Of a stretch of 64,000 nucleotides of DNA, positions 43,752 through 52,423 are shown one piece after another. Location of the stretch: the NCBI RefSeq assembly GCF_004365875.1, contig NZ_SODF01000001.1, forward strand, positions 1,240,001-1,304,000, read 5' to 3'. A program made the position numbers and the translations under genes. The DNA comes from Kribbella kalugense (GTDB lineage: Bacteria > Actinomycetota > Actinomycetes > Propionibacteriales > Kribbellaceae). A model generated the notes under the pieces. It was not told where the DNA came from. It searched no databases and saw only the letters and a program-made list of their open reading frames with translations. Within the stretch, counting starts at the first letter, position 1. Every line of letters starts with the position of its first letter.

Positions 43752-44500
43752 CCGCCCGAGGCTTCCACGGTCTGGGCGGTGATCCAGCCGGAATCGGGGG
43801 AGCCGAGGAACGCGATGACCTTGCCGAGGTCGTCGGATTCGCCGATCCGTCCGAGCGCGGTTTGTTCGGCGATCGGCGGGATCAGTTCGGGGTGCTGGGC
43901 GAACGCGTCGTCCCCGAGGCGGGTCCGGGTCACGCCAGGAGCGACGGCGTTGACCCGGATCCCACGGGCGCTCAGTTCCTTGGCCAGGTAGCGGGTGAGC
44001 ACGATCTGGGCTCCCTTGACGCTGGCGTAGACGGAGTATCCGGGCGACGGTCGGGCCGACGCGAGTGCCGACGTACTGGTCGTGTAGACGATCGAGCCGT
44101 TGTCGGCGATCAGCGGGAGGAGTCTCTGGGTGAGGAAGTACGGACCTTTGAGGTGGACGTTGAGCATCTGGTCGAACAGGTCCTCGGTCGTGTCCTCGAA
44201 CATCACCGGATGCTGGCCGACGCCGGCATTGCTGACGAGGAAGTCGAACGACGTCCGCCCCGACTTCTCGAGTACGCCGGTCAGCGCGGTCGCGAACTCC
44301 GCGAACGTCTCCGGGCGACCGACATCCAGCGGCAGTGCGACCGCCGTACCGCCGTCCTTCTCGATCCGCTCGACCGTCTCCAGACCGCGTTCGCGGCTGC
44401 CGCGGTAGGTGAGGACGACGGCCGTGCCGCGCTTCGCGAGCTCGAAGGCCGCGCTCTGGCCGATGCCGGAACTTCCGCCGGTGATAACAGCTACTTGCAT
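43739..44500 (-). CDS. Short-chain dehydrogenase/reductase
   Basis: A 253-residue classical SDR with TGGSSGIGQSAA at the N-terminus, SNAGVGQ in place of NNAG, catalytic Ser in TTSTSALA, and Tyr/Lys in YSVYASVKGAQ. The C-terminus ends VEASGGYDL. It is close to 3-oxoacyl-ACP reductase/glucose dehydrogenase types but the substrate is unknown. ATG 44500 gives the standard start (MQVAVITGG), 12 nt after GGAG. It lies downstream of, and in the same direction as, the AraC regulator gene. Confidence 0.87.
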   Translation of the reverse strand: MQVAVITGGSSGIGQSAAFELAKRGTAVVLTYRGSRERGLETVERIEKDGGTAVALPLDVGRPETFAEFATALTGVLEKSGRTSFDFLVSNAGVGQHPVMFEDTTEDLFDQMLNVHLKGPYFLTQRLLPLIADNGSIVYTTSTSALASARPSPGYSVYASVKGAQIVLTRYLAKELSARGIRVNAVAPGVTRTRLGDDAFAQHPELIPPIAEQTALGRIGESDDLGKVIAFLGSPDSGWITAQTVEASGGYDL

Positions 44501-44516
44501 GATCGTGCACAACTCC

Positions 44517-44546
44517 TACTGGTCAGGAACAGGTACCTGACCAGTA
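44517..44546. promoter_or_regulatory. Inverted repeat upstream of SDR gene
   Basis: Perfect 11-bp arms TACTGGTCAGG and CCTGACCAGTA enclose 8 nt, adjacent to the AGGAG ribosome site of the SDR gene. ACTTGCAYGATC also occurs at both ends of the intergenic region (44493-44504 and 44590-44601). These may be operators for the neighbouring AraC-type regulator, or a hairpin controlling translation. Confidence 0.5.
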
Positions 44547-44607
44547 CACGCTGACCTGCAGGCGATTCGTTAGATCAATCCTCGCCGTTACTTGCACGAT
44601 CCTGCCT

Positions 44608-45462
44608 TTACGCCAGTACGCCGACATCGCGGCTGGGCGGCGTACCGAATTCACGGCGGTACTCGCGGCTGAACTGGGACGGGCTGTCGTAGCCGACTGC
44701 GTACCCGGCGCTCGTGACGTCCTCGCCGAGCCCGACCACACGGAGCCGTGCTTCCTGCAACCGGATCTTCTTCTGGAACTGGATCGGGGTCAGCTCGGTG
44801 ACCGTGCGGAAATGGCGGTGGAAGGCCGACGTACTCATGCCGGCCATCGCCGCCAGGTCCTCGATCCGGAACGGCTCGGTGTAGTGGTCGCGGATCCAGC
44901 GGATCACCCGGGCCACGTGCGAGAGGCTGCTGTCGGCGAGGCCAATCTCGCGGACGGCGGCGCCTTGCGGGCTTCGGAGCAACCGCCAGAGGATCTCGCG
45001 CTGGACGAGCGGCGCGAGTACGCGAGCGTCGTCGGGCTGGTCGACCAGTCGGAGCAGGCGGATCACCGCGTCGACGAGGTCCGCGGACGCGGGGCTGACG
45101 GTAAGGCCGCGAACCGGTCCGCCAGGCTTCTCCGTCGAATCGAGAAGCAAGGACGCGATCAGCTCCGGCCGCAACTCGAGCCCGACGCCGAGGCAGGGTT
45201 TCTCCTTCGATGCCTCGACGAAGTGCCCAGTCACCGGCAGGTCCACGGACACGACCAGGTAGTCGCCGGCGCCGTACTCGAAGACCTGCTCCCCGAGCGC
45301 GAGCCGCTTCCGGCCTTGCGCAACCAACGCGAAGGTCGGCGTCGCCAGCGAAGACATCGGCGGCGTAGGTGCGTCAACCACCGACAGCAACAGCCCGTCG
45401 ATCGCCCCCTCGCGCCCCACAGCGCCGACGATCAACTCCCGCAACTCCGCGAATGCGCTCAT
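44608..45462 (-). CDS. AraC family regulator (AraC_N plus HTH_18)
   Basis: A 284-residue regulator with an N-terminal cupin-like AraC_N domain (PTFALVAQGRKRLALGEQ, then GDYLVVSVDLPVTG) and two C-terminal helix-turn-helix motifs (FRIEDLAAMAGMSTSAFHRHF and the canonical YDSPSQFSREYRREFGTPP). The effector is unknown; relatives with this N-domain control oxidoreductases, and the SDR gene just downstream is the likely target. The frame remains open far upstream through the next regulator gene, but ATG 45462 begins the recognisable domain. Confidence 0.88.
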   Translation of the reverse strand: MSAFAELRELIVGAVGREGAIDGLLLSVVDAPTPPMSSLATPTFALVAQGRKRLALGEQVFEYGAGDYLVVSVDLPVTGHFVEASKEKPCLGVGLELRPELIASLLLDSTEKPGGPVRGLTVSPASADLVDAVIRLLRLVDQPDDARVLAPLVQREILWRLLRSPQGAAVREIGLADSSLSHVARVIRWIRDHYTEPFRIEDLAAMAGMSTSAFHRHFRTVTELTPIQFQKKIRLQEARLRVVGLGEDVTSAGYAVGYDSPSQFSREYRREFGTPPSRDVGVLA

Positions 45463-45473
45463 CGAATCCGAGG

Positions 45474-46406
45474 CTATCCGCGAAAGGAGGTTCTGTAAGT
45501 GTTCGGCGGGATGCCTACGACGCGTTTGAACTGGCGGCGGAGGGTTGTGGCGGTGCCCAGGCCGGTGGCGGTGGCTACTGATTCGATGCTGTTGTCGGTG
45601 GCCTCCAGCAACTGCTGGGCTCGGCGGACTCGTTGGGTCAGCAGCCATTGAAGTGGCGTCTGACCGGTCACCGCGCGGAACTGGCGGCCGAGGTGGCGGG
45701 GACTCGTGTTCGCGCGCCGGGCCAGGTCGGTGACGGTCAGCGGCTGGTCCAGCCGCTGCAGCACCCAGGCGAGCAGCTCCGCGAGAGTGTGATCGCCGCT
45801 CACCGGCATCGGTGTCGCGACGAACTGAGCCTGTCCACCGGCCCGATGCGGCGGTACGACGAGGCGCCGGGCCACCGTGTTCGCGACTGTCGCACCGTGA
45901 TCCAGATGAACCAGATGCAGACACAGGTCGACCGCGGCCGCCTTCCCGGCCGCGGTCAGGATGTTCCCGTTGTCGGTGTAGAGCACGTCGGGATCGACGA
46001 CGGCCTGTGGATACCGGGCTGCGAGCGCGTCCGCATGACCCCAGTGCGTCGTTGCACGCCGGCCGTCGAGCAGCCCGGCCGCGCCCAGGACGAAGGCGCC
46101 GGTGCAGAGCGACGCGATCCGCGCGCCTGCCTCGTAAGCGGACCGAACGGCGGACACCAGCTCGGGTGACGGTTCCTCGTCGACATCCGCCAGCGCCGGG
46201 ACAATCACGGTGTCGGCGCTCGCCAACCGCTCGAGGCCGTCGTCCGGTTCGACGGTGAACGGCCCGACCCGGACGGATCCCGGTCCGCACAGGCGTACGT
46301 CGTACCACTCGCCGGATCCGAGCGGCGGGTTGCCGAAGATCTCGTACGCGATCCCGAGCTCGAAGTGGAGCAGGTGCCCGGCGGTCGCCAGCGCGACAGT
46401 ATGCAT
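45474..46406 (-). CDS. GlxA-type AraC regulator (DJ-1/PfpI plus HTH_18)
   Basis: A 310-residue regulator with an N-terminal DJ-1/PfpI-like amidotransferase fold; the elbow cysteine segment is ASLCTGAFVLGAAGLL (~C97) and RATTHW follows. The C-terminal two helix-turn-helix motifs include LARRANTSPRHLGRQF and GTATTLRRQF. Such proteins often regulate a divergent gene for an oxidoreductase or detoxifying enzyme, here the saccharopine-dehydrogenase-like gene, with 71 nt between starts. The intergenic GAAC-N6-GTTC element (46423-46436) is a possible site. Confidence 0.88.
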   Translation of the reverse strand: MHTVALATAGHLLHFELGIAYEIFGNPPLGSGEWYDVRLCGPGSVRVGPFTVEPDDGLERLASADTVIVPALADVDEEPSPELVSAVRSAYEAGARIASLCTGAFVLGAAGLLDGRRATTHWGHADALAARYPQAVVDPDVLYTDNGNILTAAGKAAAVDLCLHLVHLDHGATVANTVARRLVVPPHRAGGQAQFVATPMPVSGDHTLAELLAWVLQRLDQPLTVTDLARRANTSPRHLGRQFRAVTGQTPLQWLLTQRVRRAQQLLEATDNSIESVATATGLGTATTLRRQFKRVVGIPPNTYRTSFRG

Positions 46407-46477
46407 GTCCGAAAGTGTACGAACAGTGTCGTTCCGGACTCTCACGCCATCGCCACCGGTACGGCGAGACTCGACGC

Positions 46478-47464
46478 ATGAACGCTGTCGTTGTCTATGG
46501 AGCAACCGGCCACACCGGCCGTTTCGTCGTCGAGGAACTGCTGCGCCGCGGCCTCCCGACCGTCGTGTCCGGCCGGAACCCGGCCGCCCTCGAATCGACC
46601 TGGGGCGACCTCGAGATCCGCCCGGCCTCGGTCGACGACCCGCGAGCACTCGATCAGGCGCTGAAGAACGCCGCCGCGGTGATCAACTGCGCCGGCCCGT
46701 TCGCCGTGACCGCGGACCCGGTCGTCGACGCGGCCGCCCGGGCGGGGATTCCGTACGTCGACGTCGCGGCCGAGATCGAGGCCACCGTGTCGACGTACGC
46801 CAGACGCAGTGACACGCTCGTCGTCCCGGCAATGGCGTTCTACGGCGGGCTCGGCGACCTGCTGGCGACCGCGGCGCTGGGGGAGCGCACCAGCGCCGAC
46901 GAGGTGCACGTCGCCTATGGACTGACCAGCTGGCACCCGACCCCTGGCACTCGCGCCGCCGGCCAGGTCTCGCACGACCGGCGCGACGGCCGCCGGCTGC
47001 GGTTCACCGACGGCGCCCTGCAGTACCACGACGACAAGCCGGTGCAGGTGGACTGGACATTTCCGGAGCCGCTCGGCCGCCGTCGCGTCATCCCGGAGTT
47101 CACGATGGCCGATGTCGTCACGATCCCGAGCCACCTCGCCGTACCCGAGGTGCGCACGTACATGACGGTCGAGGCCGCCGGCGATCTGGCGAATGCAGGC
47201 ACCCCGGCACCGGCACCTGTCGACGAGTTCGGACGCTCGGATCAGACCTTCGTCGTCGACGTCCGGGTCCGCACCGATGGCGAGGAGCGTCGGGCGACCG
47301 CCCGCGGGCAGGACATCTACGCGATCTCGGCACCGCTCGCGGTGGGCGCAGTACGGCGAATTCTGGCCGGTGAGGTGTTCGCCGAAGGAGTGGCGTCGGC
47401 AGGCGCGATGTTCGACGCCGTCGAGTTCCTCGAGGATCTGCCACTGACGCTCGACCTGCCGTAG
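46478..47464 (+). CDS. Saccharopine dehydrogenase-like NAD(P)-binding protein
   Basis: A 328-residue protein with an N-terminal Rossmann domain (VVVYGATGHTGRFVV, G-x-x-G-x-x-G) and NCAGPFAVTADPVVDAA, the pattern of saccharopine dehydrogenase-like or trans-acting enoyl reductase-like proteins. The C-terminal domain is variable and gives no substrate clue. ATG 46478 begins the Rossmann strand; the upstream frame is shared with the divergent promoter. Likely controlled by the GlxA-type regulator opposite. Confidence 0.8.
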   Translation: MNAVVVYGATGHTGRFVVEELLRRGLPTVVSGRNPAALESTWGDLEIRPASVDDPRALDQALKNAAAVINCAGPFAVTADPVVDAAARAGIPYVDVAAEIEATVSTYARRSDTLVVPAMAFYGGLGDLLATAALGERTSADEVHVAYGLTSWHPTPGTRAAGQVSHDRRDGRRLRFTDGALQYHDDKPVQVDWTFPEPLGRRRVIPEFTMADVVTIPSHLAVPEVRTYMTVEAAGDLANAGTPAPAPVDEFGRSDQTFVVDVRVRTDGEERRATARGQDIYAISAPLAVGAVRRILAGEVFAEGVASAGAMFDAVEFLEDLPLTLDLP

Positions 47465-47469
47465 ATCAT

Positions 47470-47796
47470 TCAGGCGATGACGAGCTGGGTGATCTTGTCG
47501 TCCTTGAGGGTGAAGGTGAAGTCGAGGTCGACGGTTCCGCCGGGGAAGTTGCCCTCGAGGTGGTGGGTGGCGACGTAGGTGTGGTCGTCGAGCCGGCGCG
47601 CGCCGATCAATTCGGTGGTGTAGGTGTACTCGCTGGCTGAGCGATCCAGCCAGGCGCGGATCTCGTCGTGGCCGTGGTAGGTCTTCCCTTCGTCGGTGAC
47701 TTCGGCGTCGGCGGCGTACCACCCCATGGCCGCGTCGAGATCGCGAGTGGTGTGGGCGGTCAGGTAGCTGGTGATTGCGGTCGGCAACATGTTCAT
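47470..47796 (-). CDS. SnoaL/NTF2-like protein, MerR-controlled
   Basis: A 108-residue cone-shaped NTF2-like fold protein: an early helix pair (ITSYLTAHTTRDLDAAMGWYAADAE region), a G-H-D-E-I-R-A-W segment and final strands DLDFTFTLKDDKITQLVI. Family members are isomerases, hydrolases or ligand carriers. The ATG at 47796 lies 7 nt after a MerR-type -10 box, so the mRNA is leaderless; ATG 47790 is an alternative. It is divergent from the MerR gene and is its likely target. Confidence 0.82.
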   Translation of the reverse strand: MNMLPTAITSYLTAHTTRDLDAAMGWYAADAEVTDEGKTYHGHDEIRAWLDRSASEYTYTTELIGARRLDDHTYVATHHLEGNFPGGTVDLDFTFTLKDDKITQLVIA

Positions 47797-47803
47797 ACCG
47801 GTC

Positions 47804-47834
47804 AGCGTGGTGGCTCTCCGGGGGAGAGACGCAA
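47804..47834 (-). promoter_or_regulatory. MerR-type promoter toward the NTF2-like gene
   Basis: On the minus strand TTGCGT (47834-47829), a 19-bp spacer starting with the perfect dyad CTCTCC-N3-GGAGAG, and CACGCT (47809-47804). The -10 ends 7 nt before the start codon, giving a leaderless transcript. Confidence 0.6.
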
Positions 47835-47838
47835 GGAG

Positions 47839-47869
47839 GTGACTCTCTCCCAGGGGGAGGGTGCACACT
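47839..47869 (+). promoter_or_regulatory. MerR-type promoter toward the merR gene
   Basis: GTGACT (47839-47844), a 19-bp spacer starting with CTCTCCC-N3-GGGAGGG, and CACACT (47864-47869), 6 nt before the GTG start. It is the mirror image of the divergent promoter 5 bp away, implying one regulator acting on both. Confidence 0.65.
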
Positions 47870-47875
47870 GGCGGG

Positions 47876-48685
47876 GTGAGCCGGGGACTGACGATCGGTG
47901 AGTTCGCGCAGGCGACGCATCTGAGCGTGCGGACGCTGCGCCGGTATCACGAGAGCGGTCTGCTCGAGCCGGCGTCGATCGATCCGTCCAGCGGGTACCG
48001 GTACTACACGGTCGGGCAGATTCCCTCGGCGCAGGTGATCCATCGGTTGCGCGAACTCGACGTACCGCTGGCCGAGGTCGGCAAGATCCTCGCGACGGAC
48101 GATCCCGAGGTCCGCGCCGGCCTGATCGCCGCTCACCTCGACCGGCTTCAGGCCTCCCTCGACCGGACGCGCGCGGCGGTGACGTCGTTGCAAAGCCTGC
48201 TCCGGCCCGAGCCCGGCGAGTTACCCGTCGAACTGCGCTCGGAGCAGGCCCGGACGGTCGCCGCGATCACCGATGTGGTCGACCTCGACGGCGTCTTGAC
48301 CTGGTACGACGGCGCCATGGCCGAGCTGGACTCCGCCATCCCGAGTGACCAGCGCCTCGGTCCGCCAGGCGGTCACTACGACAACGAACTCTTCACCATC
48401 GGCCGCGGCACAGTCCTCGTCTACCACCCCGTCGCCGGCTCACCGTCGTACGGGAGGGTGCGGCCGATCGAACTCCCGGCTGTCGACCTGGCCGCCACCA
48501 TCCACCACGGCCCCCACGACGACATCGACGTAACTTACGGCCGCCTGGCCAGCTGGGTCCTCAATCACGCCCTCACCGTCAACGGCCCGATCCAGGAGAC
48601 GTACGTCGTCGGCCCCCGAGACAACCCGAACCCAACAGCCTGGCGCACAGAAATAGCCTGGCCAGTCTTCCGCCTCAGCTCCTAG
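47876..48685 (+). CDS. MerR family activator with GyrI-like effector domain
   Basis: A 269-residue regulator. The N-terminal winged helix is TIGEFAQATHLSVRTLRRYHESGLL, followed by the coiled dimerisation helix (~80-120) and a C-terminal GyrI-like/SOUL-type effector-binding domain (~130-269), the architecture of BmrR and related multidrug sensors. The GTG is the first base expected to be transcribed. It probably activates its own gene and the divergent NTF2-like gene on binding hydrophobic compounds. The 3' end overlaps the convergent DHFR-like gene by 4 nt. Confidence 0.9.
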   Translation: MSRGLTIGEFAQATHLSVRTLRRYHESGLLEPASIDPSSGYRYYTVGQIPSAQVIHRLRELDVPLAEVGKILATDDPEVRAGLIAAHLDRLQASLDRTRAAVTSLQSLLRPEPGELPVELRSEQARTVAAITDVVDLDGVLTWYDGAMAELDSAIPSDQRLGPPGGHYDNELFTIGRGTVLVYHPVAGSPSYGRVRPIELPAVDLAATIHHGPHDDIDVTYGRLASWVLNHALTVNGPIQETYVVGPRDNPNPTAWRTEIAWPVFRLSS

Positions 48686-49263
48686 GAGCCGTGCAGAGTA
48701 GGCCGGTAGGTGAGTTCCTGGGTGTTGCCGTCGTACGTCCGGCTCTCGATGAGCTCGAGGTCCAGGTCGGGCGCACCCCCGAAGATCCGATCCACCCCGG
48801 TCTTCCCAGTGACCACCGGGAAGACCGTCACCTGGATGCGGTCGACCAGGCCGGCCGCCAACAGCGCCCAGTTCACCGAGAGGCTGCCGTGTGAGCGCAG
48901 CGGTACGTCGGACTCCTCCTTGAGCCGGGTGAGGATGTCCACGAGGTCGCCGCTGACGACGGTCGCGTCCGGCCAGTCGAGCGGTGCCTGCAGCGTGCTC
49001 GACACGACGACCGTCGGCAGATCCCGCATTCGGGGGACCCACGAGTCAAGCGCCTCGGGCGGAACGGAGCCCGGCGCGAGCATCTCGAGCTGCGCCCGAA
49101 ACGTGGTGGCGCCGACAAACATCCGCTGGTCCTCGCCGTACACCTCGAAGCGGTGGTCGAGGAACTCGGGACCTTGCTTGCCCCAGTAGCCACCCCAGTC
49201 ACCGCTGTGCGAGCCGAAGCCATCGAGGCTGGAGAAGACGTCGAACGTGTAGGTAGCGGTCAT
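48682..49263 (-). CDS. RibD C-terminal/dihydrofolate reductase-like protein A
   Basis: A 193-residue member of the RibD_C/DHFR-like family (YTFDVFSSLDGFGSHSGDWGGYWG at the start, FVGATTFR, then IQVTVFPVVTGKTGVDRIF). Many actinobacterial paralogs exist and none has a firmly known substrate; NADPH-dependent reduction is assumed. GAGGAG lies 6 nt before ATG 49263. Another member is at 62430..62981. Confidence 0.87.
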   Translation of the reverse strand: MTATYTFDVFSSLDGFGSHSGDWGGYWGKQGPEFLDHRFEVYGEDQRMFVGATTFRAQLEMLAPGSVPPEALDSWVPRMRDLPTVVVSSTLQAPLDWPDATVVSGDLVDILTRLKEESDVPLRSHGSLSVNWALLAAGLVDRIQVTVFPVVTGKTGVDRIFGGAPDLDLELIESRTYDGNTQELTYRPTLHGS

Positions 49264-49344
49264 GATGCTCTCCTCGGGTACGGCGGCCGCCACGGTTGGC
49301 CGCCGCTTACCTCTGCTACGAACCCGTCAGCGCCGATCCGACAC

Positions 49345-49764
49345 TCAGACAACTCCCACGAGGAGACAGAACGGATGGCCGGCTGGGTCGGCCAGGACGT
49401 AGAGGGGTTCGGAGTCTTCGGTGGTGCGGTCCAGTAGCAGGGTGGCGCCGAGGTCCTCGGCGCGGCGGCGGTGGCGGTGGAGGTCCTCGAGCGTCGGTAC
49501 GGCGTAGTCGATGTGGAGCTGCATCGGTACGTCGGTGGCCGGCCAGGTGGACGGCGGGAGTACGTCGACCTGCTGGATGGCGAGCTGTCGGTTGCCGTCG
49601 TCGTCGACCAGGACGAGCCAGTCGGCGTCGTCCGGCGTACCGCTGTCCGGTGGCTCGTCGCCCGGGCGGTAGCGCAGCCCGAGCAGGACCCGGTAGAACT
49701 CCGCCAGCCCGCGAGCGTCCGTCGTATCCAGCGCGGTGTGCATCCGTCGTGGATAGCTGTCCAT
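49345..49764 (-). CDS. VOC (glyoxalase/bleomycin resistance) family protein
   Basis: A 139-residue protein with two beta-alpha-beta-beta-beta units. Marks are ALDTTDARGLAEFYRVLLGL at the start, HIDYAVPTLEDLHRH midway (likely metal His), and YVLADPAGHPFCLLVG at the end. It resembles fosfomycin/bleomycin-resistance-like proteins of unknown substrate. Isolated on its strand, 81 nt beyond the DHFR-like gene. Confidence 0.85.
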   Translation of the reverse strand: MDSYPRRMHTALDTTDARGLAEFYRVLLGLRYRPGDEPPDSGTPDDADWLVLVDDDGNRQLAIQQVDVLPPSTWPATDVPMQLHIDYAVPTLEDLHRHRRRAEDLGATLLLDRTTEDSEPLYVLADPAGHPFCLLVGVV

Positions 49765-49874
49765 GGCCGTCAGAGTAGTTCGGGGTGACCGGCGAGCCGT
49801 GCCGTAAATCGGTTTCCTGGGGGAGAATTGAAGGTCCCCTGCTGACCGCCCTTAACAGCTGGAGGCCGCCCGCC

Positions 49875-51446
49875 ATGCCTGAATTCCGCCTGTCCCGACG
49901 CTCTGTCCTCAAACTGTCAGCCGCCGGTGCGGTCGCCGCGAGTGGGTTCTCCGCGCTTCCGGCGTACGCCGATGAGATCGACTACACCGCCCGTACGACG
50001 TTCGACGACTGGGATCGGCTCTTCCAGCAAGGCGGTCCGGGCCAGCCGGATCAGCCGAACGACAACACCAACCGCGACGGCCGGTCCGGGATGCTGGCGT
50101 GGAGCCAGTCGTACGTCCTGCTCGGCCTGGTCCGGATGTACGAGAAGTACCGTGACACGTACTACCTCGACCGGCTGATCGACAACGTCGACCAGGTACT
50201 CGCGGTGCGGGACAGCGAGCGTGGCGTCAAGGACTACCGCGGTCTGTCCCTGCCTGCCTGGCGGGCGGACCACCCCTACACCACCGGCTACGCGACACTT
50301 GCCGATAGCAACGGTCTGCCGCTGCTCGATCTCCGCGAGGCCCTCTCGTACGCCGAGGACACCACGATCACCGTCACCGCCGGGACCCGCCCGGACACGT
50401 TCACCGTCGACCTCATCAACACGACCGACAACCGCAGTACCACGCTCTCCGAGCTCTCCCTCGATCCGGCCAGCCCCGACTACGCGGTCAGCCGGATCTA
50501 CGCCGCCGCGCCGGGACCGCTCCAGCTGACCGCCGCCGATCGACGGCCGACTCCGCGAGCAGGCGACGTACCCCGGCTCGGCACCTACGAAATGCACTGT
50601 GAGCCGGTGATCTTCGCCGTTCACACCGGCATGATCACGTACCCGATCGCGAGCTTCGTCCGGATCGTCCTGAGCTCGCCCGCACTCCGTCGCCGCTACC
50701 AGCGGAAGGCGGCCGAGTACCTGCTCGCCTGTCGCGAAGCGGTCGCCGTCCACGACTGGGAGTACCGCGACGGCGGCTACCTGATCTGGCCGAAGACCCA
50801 GCCCCTCCCGTACGACGGATGCGAGCAGCCGATCAACCAGTCGGTCGGTCTCGGGCAGACCCTGGTCGAACTCGCACTGGCGACCGGCGATCGCGGATAC
50901 CGGCAGAAGGTCGCCGCGATGGGCCGGATGCTCGCCGGCCAGCTCACGGTCGACGCCGGCGACGCCTATGTGTGGCACTACTGGCCGGTGGGCGGTCACA
51001 TCTACGACGGGTTCGCGAAGACGGGCAACCCTGAGACCGACATCTCGATCTTCACGCCGTCGGGCGGACCGGCCCGCGGGTTCGAGGACATCAGTCACGG
51101 TGCGATCGACGTCGAGTTCGCCGCCCGGGCGTTCCGGGCCCGGCTCGCGTTCACCGGGCGCGACATGGCACGGATCGCGCGCACGTTCACCCAGAACATC
51201 GCGACCACGGACGCCGACGGGCTGCCCGCCATCAACACCACCGTCGGCGGCGGCACGCTCGGTGCGCCCTCGGTCGCGCAGCAGGCTCCACGCTGGATGC
51301 AGGCCGCTGCCTGGGACCCCCAGGTGCACGCTCAGTGCCTCGCGCTCTACAACCGCTACCAACCGACCCCGGAGCGCGACGGCCAGCAGGCCATCGGCTT
51401 CGGCTGGCTCCTCGCCAACGTCGCCTACCTGAACTGGGCCCGATAA
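49875..51446 (+). CDS. Tat-exported protein, probable alpha/alpha-barrel
   Basis: A 523-residue secreted protein with a twin-arginine signal (LSRRSVLKLSAAGAVAASG) and cleavage after AYA. No lipobox. The mature part is rich in Trp/Tyr/His and appears to be an alpha/alpha toroid of the type seen in polysaccharide lyases and C5-epimerases: repeating helical blocks around VLLGLVRMYEKYRDTYYLDR, CEPVIFAVHTGMITYPIASF and DISHGAIDVEFAARAFRAR. A conserved-looking H-W-Y-W stretch (VWHYWPVGG) may line the cleft. Polysaccharide processing is inferred only. GGAGG 10 nt before ATG. Confidence 0.7.
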   Translation: MPEFRLSRRSVLKLSAAGAVAASGFSALPAYADEIDYTARTTFDDWDRLFQQGGPGQPDQPNDNTNRDGRSGMLAWSQSYVLLGLVRMYEKYRDTYYLDRLIDNVDQVLAVRDSERGVKDYRGLSLPAWRADHPYTTGYATLADSNGLPLLDLREALSYAEDTTITVTAGTRPDTFTVDLINTTDNRSTTLSELSLDPASPDYAVSRIYAAAPGPLQLTAADRRPTPRAGDVPRLGTYEMHCEPVIFAVHTGMITYPIASFVRIVLSSPALRRRYQRKAAEYLLACREAVAVHDWEYRDGGYLIWPKTQPLPYDGCEQPINQSVGLGQTLVELALATGDRGYRQKVAAMGRMLAGQLTVDAGDAYVWHYWPVGGHIYDGFAKTGNPETDISIFTPSGGPARGFEDISHGAIDVEFAARAFRARLAFTGRDMARIARTFTQNIATTDADGLPAINTTVGGGTLGAPSVAQQAPRWMQAAAWDPQVHAQCLALYNRYQPTPERDGQQAIGFGWLLANVAYLNWAR

Positions 51447-51472
51447 CTTCCGGCGTGACATAGCCTGGTGGA

Positions 51473-52423
51473 GTGGAGGGGACTGAGGTAGGGGTGGGGA
51501 GTGCTCCGTCTCGAACGGGGCGCTATACCGGAATTGTGATCGCCGGATTGTTGCCGTGGGCATGGTTCTTGGTCCGGGACTGGTTCGGCGTGGTCACGGA
51601 CGTGATGGCGATCGTGCTGCCTCTGCTCGCACTGGTCACGGCGGTCGTGGTCGGTGTGCTCGGGCGCACTCACCGGGCGGCGGTCGTGTTCGCCGTGTCG
51701 ACGCTGCTGGTCGGGATCGTCGCGACATTCGTCCCGTGGATTCCGGACGGAGCAGGCTCGGTCGATCCGGCCCGCGCCGTACGGATCGCGGCATCCAACA
51801 TCGGGAGCGGTGAGCTCGAAGGCGCGGACAACCTGCTGTCTCTGAAGGCCGACGTACTCGTGGTGTCGGAGATCGGGCAGCCGCTGACGGAGCGGTTGTC
51901 GCGGTCGTATCCGAACCAGGTGTCGGATTGGAACGGCCCGGCCGTCGGCGTGTTCAGTCGTTGGCCGATCACGGTGCTCGAGAAGCCAGGGCCCGATCTG
52001 CCCGGGTTCATGCTCCGGATTCAGGCGCCGTCGGGTGACTTCGATCTGCTCGCGGTCCACATCCCGCGGCCGTGGTACACCTCGAGCGGAGCGTCGTACC
52101 AGACGACCGTCGCCAACCATCACCGGCTGGTCGAGCAGGTCGCGCTGCGAGCCCAGCGTGACGATCACCCAGTGGTCGTCACGGGTGACCTCAACACCAC
52201 CGACCGCGGTCGAGACTACCGAGTGCTCACCAAGCACCTCGACGACGCGATGCTCGATGGCTGGGGCCGGCCGTCGGAGATCGGGAACTGGCGGTTGCTG
52301 CTCGGCCGGATCGACCATCTGCTCGTGAAGCCGGGATGGTGCTCCGACAAGTCGGGCTGGTATTCGGTTCCGAGGTCGGACCATTATGGTCTCGCCTCAA
52401 CGATCGGACCCTGCAAGCCATGA
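51473..52423 (+). CDS. Membrane-anchored endonuclease/exonuclease/phosphatase family protein
   Basis: A 316-residue protein with three predicted membrane helices (~20-105) followed by an extracellular EEP domain. Active-site segments: ASNIG (~Asn), VVSEIG (Glu), AVHIPRPW (His), VTGDLNTTD (Asp/Asn), GRIDHLL and the final RSDHYGL (Asp-His). This topology is that of actinobacterial secreted EEP phosphatases with DNase- or lipid-phosphatase-like activity. TAGCCT lies 6 nt before the GTG, suggesting a leaderless mRNA. It overlaps the next gene by ATGA. Confidence 0.87.
   Translation: MEGTEVGVGSAPSRTGRYTGIVIAGLLPWAWFLVRDWFGVVTDVMAIVLPLLALVTAVVVGVLGRTHRAAVVFAVSTLLVGIVATFVPWIPDGAGSVDPARAVRIAASNIGSGELEGADNLLSLKADVLVVSEIGQPLTERLSRSYPNQVSDWNGPAVGVFSRWPITVLEKPGPDLPGFMLRIQAPSGDFDLLAVHIPRPWYTSSGASYQTTVANHHRLVEQVALRAQRDDHPVVVTGDLNTTDRGRDYRVLTKHLDDAMLDGWGRPSEIGNWRLLLGRIDHLLVKPGWCSDKSGWYSVPRSDHYGLASTIGPCKP

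Noticed and set aside
44608..46479. One 623-residue fusion of two regulators
   Set aside because: The upstream part of this frame is a shadow of the GlxA-type gene, which is encoded in another frame with its own start at 46406. Two separate regulator genes explain the sequence.
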